From Bacillota bacterium (lineage in GTDB: Bacteria > Bacillota > Clostridia > Peptostreptococcales > Anaerovoracaceae): a DNA stretch of 8,746 nucleotides. A program made the position numbers and the translations under genes. Of the stretch, positions 1 to 5,334 are shown piece after piece. Under the pieces are notes generated by a model. It was not told where the DNA came from, did no database searches, and saw only the letters and a list, made by a program, of their open reading frames with translations. The stretch's first letter is position 1. Each line of letters begins with the position of its first letter. Location of the stretch: contig JAFRLD010000004.1 of NCBI GenBank assembly GCA_017431395.1, forward strand, positions 1-8,746, read 5' to 3'.

Positions 1-498
1 ACCTTCGAGGAGAATTCCTATAAGAAGGCCTATGAGATCATGAAGCTTTGCGGGCAGATCACGATCGCGGATGATTCCGGGATCGAGGCGGACGCGCTCG
101 GCAAAGCCCCGGGGATCTATTCCGCCAGATACGCCGCGATGAGCGATGACCTGACCGAGGATCACGCCCCCGGAGAGGACAGCGACGATGAGGAGAACAA
201 CCGGAAGTTGATGCGGCTGCTTTCGCCGTTTCCTTATGAGGAGCGGACGGGGCGGTTCGTTTCGGTGATCACGATGGTGTTTCCGGACGGGGACTACATC
301 ACCTGCCGCGGGACCGTGGAGGGACATATACTGCTCGAGGAACGGGGCGAAGGCGGTTTCGGCTACGATCCGATGTTCGTTCCGGACGGATATGACAAGA
401 CGTTCGGAGAGCTTCCCGCAGAGCTGAAGAATCAGATCAGCCACAGGGCGAACGCGCTGAAGGAGCTGAAGCGAAAGCTGGAGGAACGGCTGGGATAA
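1..498 (+). CDS. rdgB: XTP/dITP pyrophosphatase (RdgB/HAM1 family), 5' end cut off by the window
   Basis: Hydrolyses non-canonical purine nucleoside triphosphates (ITP, dITP, XTP) to monophosphate and pyrophosphate, cleaning the cytosolic nucleotide pool. The frame is open from base 1 and encodes 165 residues; family members are about 195-205 residues, so roughly the first 30-40 are outside the window. Visible family motifs in order are TFEENSYKKA at the first residues, the metal-binding ADDSGIEADAL segment (residues 23-33), PGIYSARYA, the DEENNRKLM helix, the strand around GRFVSVITMVFPDG, the GEGGFGYDPMF signature, and KNQISHRANAL near the C-terminus. An acidic insertion between SARYA and DEENN makes that loop about ten residues longer than the common form. 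The first in-frame ATG in the window (base 40) lies inside the conserved domain and is not the true start. The stop lies 3 bp before the next gene, implying a shared transcript. Assignment is secure; only the 5' end is unseen. Confidence 0.95.
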   Translation, partial: TFEENSYKKAYEIMKLCGQITIADDSGIEADALGKAPGIYSARYAAMSDDLTEDHAPGEDSDDEENNRKLMRLLSPFPYEERTGRFVSVITMVFPDGDYITCRGTVEGHILLEERGEGGFGYDPMFVPDGYDKTFGELPAELKNQISHRANALKELKRKLEERLG

Positions 499-501
499 AC
501 T

Positions 502-1551
502 ATGAAGGATTTCAAGGACCGATTTATCAGAATGTTCATCATGGGATTCCGGCAGCTGCAGGACCCGTATTATCAGGGGTTCGCGGCGCAGGTATCCTTT
601 TATTTCGTTTTGTCGATCGTCCCGATCATCATTTTGATCGTGCAGATCCTGGGCCTGTTCAATATCAGTATGGGAACCGCCCTGTCACTTCTATATGGAT
701 ATACAGGACATCAGATCTCTACGCTGATGGGCGGCCTGTTCGAATTCTCCTCGCTGGGCTTCGGAAATATCATCTACATCATCATCGCCCTCTGGGCGGG
801 ATCCCGCGCATCGTTCGCCCTGACCCGGATCGCCAATTATACTCTGACCGAAGGCGACAGCACCGGCAAGAACTATTTCGTCGAGCGGGTCCGGGCCATA
901 GGGACACTGTTCTTTACCATCTCGACGATCGTTTTTTCCATCCTGATCCTCTGCTACGGTAAGCTGATCCTTTCCGGGGTCATCACCCTGATCGGAAGGG
1001 AGCCGGCCCAGTATGTGGACAGCATCTGGTTCTGGCTTCGCTGGCCTCTCGGATTCATTCTCTATTTCGGCATGATCGGCTTTAACTTCTATTTGCTGCC
1101 GACGGTCAAACGGCCGTTCCGCAAGGTCATTCCGGGAACCATCTTTGCCGCAGTGGGCATGTTGGTCGTGACATGGCTGTACTCCGTATACGCGGGCTCC
1201 CTGGCGAACTACGACATCGTCTATGGGGCGCTGTCTTCCGTCGTGGCTATGCTGATGTGGTTCTTCTTCCTGGCCTGGGTTCTGCTGCTCGGTGTTTTCT
1301 GCAACAAAGTCTGGGATGACACGAGCCAGCCCTTTAGCAAACGCAGACCTCCGGAGCACCTGATCATGGAACAGGAGTGGAGGCAGAGCAAGTTTGATAC
1401 GGACCCGGATGAGTTCGGGATCGGCATCATCAAGGACATCCTGATGGGCGACGATCATCCGGAACCGGCGAAGGAAGTCGACTGGACGCCGGAGGAGGAT
1501 GGTGCCAAAGCTGGTTCGCCGGAGGATGGCCCCAAAGCAGATCCGCAATAA
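502..1551 (+). CDS. YihY/BrkB-family integral membrane protein
   Basis: A 349-residue inner-membrane protein of the YihY/virulence factor BrkB family, whose molecular function is not firmly established. It shows about six hydrophobic segments, near residues 33-53, 88-107, 132-152, 180-200, 210-232 and 241-268. Family hallmarks are the N-terminal AAQVSFYFVLSIVPIIILI stretch, the ALWAGSRASFALTRIAN segment, and the last membrane helix preceded by YDIVYGALSSVVAMLMWFFF. After about residue 270 the chain becomes a charged, probably cytosolic tail rich in Asp, Glu and Pro. Its last 20 or so residues come from a 27-nt imperfect duplication. The ATG at 502 follows the rdgB stop by only 3 bp and no well-spaced Shine-Dalgarno is present (a GGAGG at 480-484 is too far), so translation is probably coupled to rdgB. 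It is followed immediately by a strong terminator. Family assignment is confident, function is not. Confidence 0.92.
   Translation: MKDFKDRFIRMFIMGFRQLQDPYYQGFAAQVSFYFVLSIVPIIILIVQILGLFNISMGTALSLLYGYTGHQISTLMGGLFEFSSLGFGNIIYIIIALWAGSRASFALTRIANYTLTEGDSTGKNYFVERVRAIGTLFFTISTIVFSILILCYGKLILSGVITLIGREPAQYVDSIWFWLRWPLGFILYFGMIGFNFYLLPTVKRPFRKVIPGTIFAAVGMLVVTWLYSVYAGSLANYDIVYGALSSVVAMLMWFFFLAWVLLLGVFCNKVWDDTSQPFSKRRPPEHLIMEQEWRQSKFDTDPDEFGIGIIKDILMGDDHPEPAKEVDWTPEEDGAKAGSPEDGPKADPQ
1494..1547 (+). repeat. 27-nt imperfect tandem duplication in the 3' end of the YihY-family gene
   Basis: Bases 1494-1520 and 1521-1547 are adjacent 27-nt units that agree at 21 of 27 positions. Both begin GGAGGATGG and share CCAAAGC. 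They encode EDGAKAGSP followed by EDGPKADPQ, so the frame is kept and the duplication simply lengthens the hydrophilic C-terminal tail. Confidence 0.7.
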
Positions 1552-1603
1552 AAAACCCTATGCAGATCATTGGCTGTTGATCGCATAGGGTGTTTGTTTT
1601 TTT
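1551..1603. terminator. Bidirectional intrinsic terminator between convergent genes
   Basis: Bases 1555-1563 (ACCCTATGC) pair perfectly with 1583-1591 (GCATAGGGT). After a single bulged A at 1564, the stem continues with 1565-1569 (GATCA) against 1578-1582 (TGATC), leaving an 8-nt loop. On the plus strand the stem is followed by a T-rich run to 1603, and on the minus strand by six T residues (complement of 1550-1555). It therefore can end both the rdgB-YihY transcript and the opposing hom-SEC-C transcript. Confidence 0.9.
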
Positions 1604-1609
1604 GCCTAT

Positions 1610-2113
1610 TTACACATTTTTACCACAGCAATGCTTATACTTCTTGCCGCTGCCGCATGGGCAGGGATCGTTGCGGCCGATCTTCGGGCTCTCGCGGCGC
1701 ACCGTCTTGGAAGCTTTGTACTGCTTCACGATCTCGGCCATCTTCTCTTCACCGAGGATGTCGTTCCACTGGGGCAGGCCGTAGAGGTAATCAGCATCCG
1801 CCTTCAGCATGTTAAAGAACAGGGTCTCGGGCACGATCTCCAGGTGGACCGGAGAGGATTCGTCCAGATCATCCAGTTCATTTTTCTCTTTGATGCTCTC
1901 GTTGATGCCGTCCAGGAATCCCATGAAGATCACCGGCCGGACCTCATACTTCTCCGCGAGCTCGCCCAGCGTCCCGTCAAGGGGTTCCTCCGGGTGATCT
2001 AGGATGTCGCTGTAGATCTTCGTCTCAGCTTCGCTGTATTCTGTCCAGAAGTCGTCAAAAGTGGCTTTTGTCTGGCCTTCGATCAGTTTCGTCCATTCTT
2101 TGAATAATGTCAT
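1610..2113 (-). CDS. SEC-C zinc-motif protein of unknown function
   Basis: A 167-residue probably cytosolic protein ending in a textbook SEC-C motif, [19 protein letters not shown] (residues 146-164), in which Cys151, Cys153, Cys162 and Cys163 or His161 would hold a zinc ion. The same motif sits at the C-terminus of SecA, where it contacts SecB and ribosomes, but this protein has no SecA ATPase domain. The rest (residues 1-135) is acidic and helical-looking, with no catalytic signature I recognise; it resembles small SEC-C proteins seen in Clostridia. The ATG at 2113 is preceded by GGAGGG at good spacing. It starts 16 bp downstream of the homoserine dehydrogenase stop on the same strand and has no separate promoter that I can see, so it is probably co-transcribed with hom. 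The reason for that pairing is not evident. The motif call is secure, the role unknown. Confidence 0.88.
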   Translation of the reverse strand: MTLFKEWTKLIEGQTKATFDDFWTEYSEAETKIYSDILDHPEEPLDGTLGELAEKYEVRPVIFMGFLDGINESIKEKNELDDLDESSPVHLEIVPETLFFNMLKADADYLYGLPQWNDILGEEKMAEIVKQYKASKTVRRESPKIGRNDPCPCGSGKKYKHCCGKNV

Positions 2114-2129
2114 TTGATTTCCCTCCGTA

Positions 2130-3101
2130 TTATAACAGTGTCTTCGCGATCTCCATCACATCGCCCAGAACGGCGCTTCCGGTCGGAAGCGGTCCCGCAC
2201 CAGGTCCGTAGAACATCAGGTTGCCGACGGCGTTGCCTTCCACGAAGACAGCGTTGTATTCCCTGTGGACGCCGCTGAGCGGGTGGGTGTCGATGATCCG
2301 CATCGGGCGGACCTCATACTTCAGTGAACCGTCCTCCATGACCTCGGCGTAAGCGATCAGCTTGATCAGCTGATTCTTGGCGCGGGCATCTTCGATGTCT
2401 TCTGCGGTGACGCCGGTAATGCCTTTTGTCGGGATATCCTTAGGATGGACGTAATGGTCAAACATCAGCGCCATCAGGATGCTCAGCTTGTTGGCAGCGT
2501 CGATCCCCTCGACATCCGCGGTCGGATCCGCTTCGGCGAAGCCCTTCGCCTGGGCGTCCTTCAGGACTTCTTCATAAGGGAGTCCTTCGGAGGTCATTTT
2601 ATCGAGGATGTAGTTGGTGGTGCCGTTGACGATGCCCAGCACCCGGTTGAATCTATTCGCCTGAAGACATCCGGTCAGGGCGGTCAGCACAGGGATGCCG
2701 CCTCCGACGCTGGCTTCGAAACGGAACTGGACGCCGCCATCTTCGGCTGCCTGCATCAGGCGGTGATAGTTCGCTGCGACGGCCGCCTTGTTCGCGGTGA
2801 CCACATGCTTGCCGCTGCGAAGAGCCTGCTCGATCAAAGTGGCCGCGGGCTCGACTCCGCCCAGAAGCTCGATGACGATATCGATCTCAGGATCACTGAA
2901 GATCTCTTCGGGATCCGAGACGAACTGGTCACGGGAGACGGTGATATCCCGCTCTCTGTCGATATCTTTCTCAAGGATTTTCGTGATCCGGACGGGTGCG
3001 CCGACAGATCCTTCGATCTGATCCCGGTTCATCTCCAGTACTTTGTACGTGCCGGTGCCGATGTTGCCAAGGCCCAGCAATCCGATCTTGATCTCTTTCA
3101 A
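2130..3101 (-). CDS. hom: Homoserine dehydrogenase, short form lacking the C-terminal ACT domain
   Basis: Reduces aspartate 4-semialdehyde to homoserine with NAD(P)H, the branch-point step toward threonine and methionine. The N-terminal dinucleotide-binding fold has the [11 protein letters not shown] loop. Further family motifs are [31 protein letters not shown] and the substrate-binding and catalytic segment [22 protein letters not shown]. The protein ends with [19 protein letters not shown], which in the usual 400-430 residue bacterial enzyme is followed by an ACT domain sensing threonine; here the chain stops at about 323 residues. I chose the TTG at 3101 because GGAGG (3114-3110) lies 8 nt upstream and the product begins [10 protein letters not shown]. 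An ATG at 3107 is only 2 nt from that site, and an ATG at 3116 would place the ribosome binding site inside the gene. It is first in a two-gene minus-strand unit with the SEC-C gene. No other threonine or methionine gene is in view. The family is certain, the exact start is not. Confidence 0.93.
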   Translation of the reverse strand: MKEIKIGLLGLGNIGTGTYKVLEMNRDQIEGSVGAPVRITKILEKDIDRERDITVSRDQFVSDPEEIFSDPEIDIVIELLGGVEPAATLIEQALRSGKHVVTANKAAVAANYHRLMQAAEDGGVQFRFEASVGGGIPVLTALTGCLQANRFNRVLGIVNGTTNYILDKMTSEGLPYEEVLKDAQAKGFAEADPTADVEGIDAANKLSILMALMFDHYVHPKDIPTKGITGVTAEDIEDARAKNQLIKLIAYAEVMEDGSLKYEVRPMRIIDTHPLSGVHREYNAVFVEGNAVGNLMFYGPGAGPLPTGSAVLGDVMEIAKTLL

Positions 3102-3143
3102 AACCATGCCCTCCATATGTTTCTTATTCTCAATAACGTTACT

Positions 3144-3172
3144 ATTCTACACGATTTTTACCTATTATGCAA
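3144..3172 (-). promoter_or_regulatory. Predicted housekeeping promoter for hom
   Basis: On the minus strand a -35-like TTGCAT (3172-3167) and a -10-like TAGAAT (3149-3144, five of six consensus bases) are separated by exactly 17 bp. Transcription would start near 3137, giving a short leader before the hom start codon. The -35 match is weak, so this is a prediction from spacing and position. Confidence 0.5.
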
Positions 3173-3189
3173 AGGCTGGTCCGTCCTTT

Positions 3190-3220
3190 TTCGCAAAACC
3201 TGCACATTACATGATATACT
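3190..3220 (+). promoter_or_regulatory. Predicted extended -10 promoter for trmL
   Basis: TGATATACT at 3212-3220 is an extended -10 element (TG, one base, then TATACT). The -35 region is poor (TTCGCA at 3190-3195 with a 19-bp gap), which is typical of promoters relying on the TG extension. The start site would be near 3227, about 26 nt before the trmL ATG. It lies back to back with the hom promoter. Confidence 0.5.
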
Positions 3221-3252
3221 GATTCTGTGAACAGATCGAAGGAGGGCAAACT

Positions 3253-3729
3253 ATGGCATTACATATCGTTCTGGTCGAACCGGAGATCCCGCCAAATACA
3301 GGAAACATCGCCCGCAGCTGCGCGGCCACGGGCAGTGTGCTCCATCTCGTGAAACCGCTGGGGTTCAAGATCGACGATAAGAGCCTCAGGCGGGCCGGGC
3401 TGGACTACTGGCCTTATGTGAAGGTGGAGGTCCATGAAAGCCTGGACCAGTTTTTGCGAAAATATGAGGACCGGCGGGACCGGATGTTTCTGGCCACGAC
3501 GAAAGGGAAACACTATTATACGGATATCGAATACCGGGATGAGGACATGCTCCTGTTTGGCCGGGAGACGGCCGGGCTTCCGCGGGACTTCATCGCGCGG
3601 AATGAAGAACGCAGCATCCGGATCCCGCTTAGCGAGGATACGAGACTGCGGTCACTGAATCTGTCGAATTCCGTCAGCATCGTGCTTTTTGAGGCTCTTC
3701 GTCAGATGGGTTTCCCGGGATTGGAATAA
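3253..3729 (+). CDS. trmL: tRNA (cytidine(34)-2'-O)-methyltransferase, TrmL/YibK type
   Basis: A 158-residue SPOUT-class methyltransferase, the usual length for TrmL. The family transfers a methyl group from S-adenosylmethionine to the 2'-OH of the wobble nucleotide in certain leucine tRNAs, in the cytosol and as a homodimer. The three SPOUT motifs are visible: motif 1 EPEIPPNTGNIAR (residues 9-21, with Asn15 and Arg21), motif 2 LLFGRETAGLP (100-110), and motif 3 IPLSEDTRLRSLNLSNSVSI (123-142), which forms the trefoil knot holding the cofactor. LRRAGLDYW (45-53) is also typical. No extra RNA-binding domain is present. The ATG at 3253 has AAGGAGG seven nt upstream. The gene sits between the divergent hom promoter and rpoN and appears to have its own promoter. 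The paralogous SPOUT families TrmH and TrmJ are longer, so TrmL is the best fit. Confidence 0.93.
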   Translation: MALHIVLVEPEIPPNTGNIARSCAATGSVLHLVKPLGFKIDDKSLRRAGLDYWPYVKVEVHESLDQFLRKYEDRRDRMFLATTKGKHYYTDIEYRDEDMLLFGRETAGLPRDFIARNEERSIRIPLSEDTRLRSLNLSNSVSIVLFEALRQMGFPGLE

Positions 3730-3737
3730 ATCTTGCA
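3721..3737 (+). promoter_or_regulatory. Possible sigma-54 -24/-12 element upstream of rpoN
   Basis: TTGGAATAAATCTTGCA has GG (3723-3724) and GC (3735-3736) separated by exactly 10 bp, as sigma-54 promoters require, with a full TTGCA at -12. Three bases of the -24 block differ from the YTGGCACG consensus. A match of this quality could occur once by chance in a window this size, so only its position, at the trmL-rpoN junction, makes it worth listing. Confidence 0.25.
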
Positions 3738-3752
3738 TAAGCTCCTAAATCC

Positions 3753-3787
3753 CTGCCAAATAGTCTGGGATTGTGGTATACTATAAT
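3753..3787 (+). promoter_or_regulatory. Predicted housekeeping promoter for rpoN
   Basis: An extended -10, TGGTATACT (3774-3782), follows a -35-like CTGCCA (3753-3758, four of six bases) with an 18-bp gap. A perfect TATAAT overlaps at 3782-3787 and might act instead. The transcript would start near 3789-3794, giving a leader of about 25-30 nt before the ATG at 3819. An inverted repeat (AATCCC at 3748-3753, GGGATT at 3767-3772) overlaps the promoter spacer. Confidence 0.6.
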
Positions 3788-3818
3788 CGAAGCATTGTGG
3801 GTCTGAGGTGTATTGTTC

Positions 3819-5258
3819 ATGAGTATGAAACTTGGATACGATCTAACAATTGAACAATCGCAAAAGCTGGTCATGACGCCGGAATTGATCCAGGCGATCA
3901 AGATTTTGCAGTTCAACATTCAGGAACTGGATACTTATGTGCAGGATCAGGTCCTGGCCAACCCTGTGCTCGAACAGGAACTGCCCGCTGAGGAAGAGAA
4001 GCCGGACCATGAGACGGTGGACGCAGAGACCAGAGAAGAGCGCTCCGCACCGGAGAAGCCGGCTGAGCCAGACTGGGAAGAATATATCCGGGGAAGCTAC
4101 GAAGAGGGGCGAGATGGTCAGTGGGACCGGCAGTGGATCGAGCGGCAGGATGATGAAGCGGATGTCTTCGAAAGGTATGTGACAAGCGACATGACCCTTC
4201 CGGAGCATCTTCTGTTCCAGCTGCAGTTCGCCGTACATACGGAGGAGGATTCCAGGATCGGGGAGTACATCATCGAGTCTTTGGATGAGAACGGATACCT
4301 GACAACACCTACGAATGAGATCGCGCGTGCTCTGCAGGTCCCGGAGGAGCATGTGGATGACGTGCTCCGGATCGTGCAGGGACTGGATCCGGCAGGTGTG
4401 GGAGCACGGGACCTGAAGGAATGCCTTCTGATCCAGCTGGAGAGCCTGGGCGTGCTGACAGATGAGTTCCGGGCCGTCGTGATGGAGCATCTGGAGGACA
4501 TCGCGAGCAACCGCCTGAACGTTATCGCGCGGACAGTGGGAGTCACGGTGGAAGAAGTGCAGCAGATGGCGGATGCGATCCGCAGGCTGGAGCCGAAACC
4601 GGGAAGACAGTTCTCTTCAGGAGAGGAGACGAAATATATCATACCGGATGTCATCGTAGAGAAGACGGACGATGGATTCACCGTTACGGTGAATGGGAGC
4701 AGCACACCGAGCCTGAGAGTCAGCTCCTATTACAGGAAGCTTCTGCATCAGGCGAAGGATGATGAACAGCTGTCGTCCTACCTGTCGGAGCGCGTCAATT
4801 CGGCGCTCTGGCTGATCCGGAGCATCGATCAGAGAAAACAGACGATCTACAATGTGGCGGAGGCGATCGTCCGGCATCAGAAGGAGTTCTTCGAGCACGG
4901 GAGCAAGTACATGAAGACGCTGACGCTTCGGGATATCGCAGAGGATGTGGGGATCCATGAATCCACGGTGTCCCGTTCGATCAACGGCAAGTACCTGCAG
5001 TGCTGCCACGGGATCTTCGAGCTGCGGCACTTCTTCTCCGCCGGGATAAAAGCCGGCTCCGGGGAAGGGGTCTCCTCGAGCAGCGTCAAAGAGTTCATAA
5101 AGGAGATCGTGGACGGCGAAGATCCGAAGAAGCCGTACAGCGATCAGGCGATCGTGGGAATGCTGACAGAGAAGGGCTTCGAGATCTCCAGGCGGACCGT
5201 CGCCAAATACAGGGACGAGATGAACATCCCATCCTCGTCCAGACGAAAGAGATATTGA
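3819..5258 (+). CDS. rpoN: RNA polymerase sigma-54 factor (RpoN/SigL)
   Basis: A 479-residue sigma-54 factor, which directs RNA polymerase to -24/-12 promoters that need an ATP-driven enhancer-binding activator. Region I is clear at residues 1-52 (LTIEQSQKLVMTPELIQAIKIL, then LDTYVQDQVLANPVLE). An acidic, low-complexity region II follows to about residue 120, then the core-binding domain (SLDENGYL and GLDPAGVGARDLKECLLIQL). The helix-turn-helix lies near 370-392 (LRDIAEDVGIHESTVSRSI), and the RpoN box SRRTVAKYRD at 457-466 reads the -24 element. The stretch after the HTH, often TPxG, reads CCHG here. I chose ATG 3819 because AGGTG (3806-3810) is 8 nt upstream; a TTG at 3813 is too close and an ATG at 3825 further than ideal. 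It is full length with no frameshift. It sits 76 bp before gap, in the position it holds in many Clostridia, but without cggR between. No activator gene is in the window. Confidence 0.96.
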   Translation: MSMKLGYDLTIEQSQKLVMTPELIQAIKILQFNIQELDTYVQDQVLANPVLEQELPAEEEKPDHETVDAETREERSAPEKPAEPDWEEYIRGSYEEGRDGQWDRQWIERQDDEADVFERYVTSDMTLPEHLLFQLQFAVHTEEDSRIGEYIIESLDENGYLTTPTNEIARALQVPEEHVDDVLRIVQGLDPAGVGARDLKECLLIQLESLGVLTDEFRAVVMEHLEDIASNRLNVIARTVGVTVEEVQQMADAIRRLEPKPGRQFSSGEETKYIIPDVIVEKTDDGFTVTVNGSSTPSLRVSSYYRKLLHQAKDDEQLSSYLSERVNSALWLIRSIDQRKQTIYNVAEAIVRHQKEFFEHGSKYMKTLTLRDIAEDVGIHESTVSRSINGKYLQCCHGIFELRHFFSAGIKAGSGEGVSSSSVKEFIKEIVDGEDPKKPYSDQAIVGMLTEKGFEISRRTVAKYRDEMNIPSSSRRKRY

Positions 5259-5334
5259 TCCTGTCTTAACGGGCAGGTCGATATATAGATAACGTATATC
5301 ATATAACAATATTATTATTTGCAGGAGGAGTAAC
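5259..5334 (+). promoter_or_regulatory. rpoN-gap intergenic region with hairpin and possible gap promoter
   Basis: A small hairpin (CCTGTC 5260-5265 with GGCAGG 5272-5277, one G-T pair) follows the rpoN stop. It lacks a T run, so it is a poor intrinsic terminator and could instead be an mRNA processing or pausing structure. Downstream the DNA is very AT-rich. TATAAC (5302-5307) with TCGATA (5278-5283) 18 bp upstream is a moderate promoter match, and GATATA (5280-5285) mirrors TATATC (5295-5300) as a possible operator. AGGAGG at 5323-5328 serves gap. No CggR-like operator is recognisable. Confidence 0.35.

Noticed and set aside
691..1548. A 285-codon minus-strand open frame opposite the YihY-family gene
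   Set aside because: The plus strand encodes a clear six-helix membrane protein; the antisense product has no motifs and would run away from the terminator with no promoter or ribosome binding site.
3134..3141. TAACGTTA palindrome near the predicted hom transcription start
   Set aside because: Perfect 8-bp palindromes are expected many times by chance in a window this long, and nothing flanking it extends the symmetry.
3167..3184. A sigma-54-like GG-N10-GC pair on the minus strand upstream of hom
   Set aside because: The TTGCA fits, but the -24 block lacks the preceding T and most other consensus bases; the same bases are better read as part of a housekeeping promoter.
2445..3230. A 261-codon plus-strand open frame opposite hom
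   Set aside because: It overlaps well-supported hom and the divergent promoter region, and its translation shows no family motif.
5260..5277. Intrinsic terminator after rpoN
   Set aside because: The hairpin is only 6 bp with a G-T pair, and no T run follows, so it is unlikely to terminate efficiently.
5309..5322. TTTGC just before the gap ribosome binding site as a sigma-54 -12 element
   Set aside because: There is no GG ten bases upstream, so the required -24/-12 geometry is absent.
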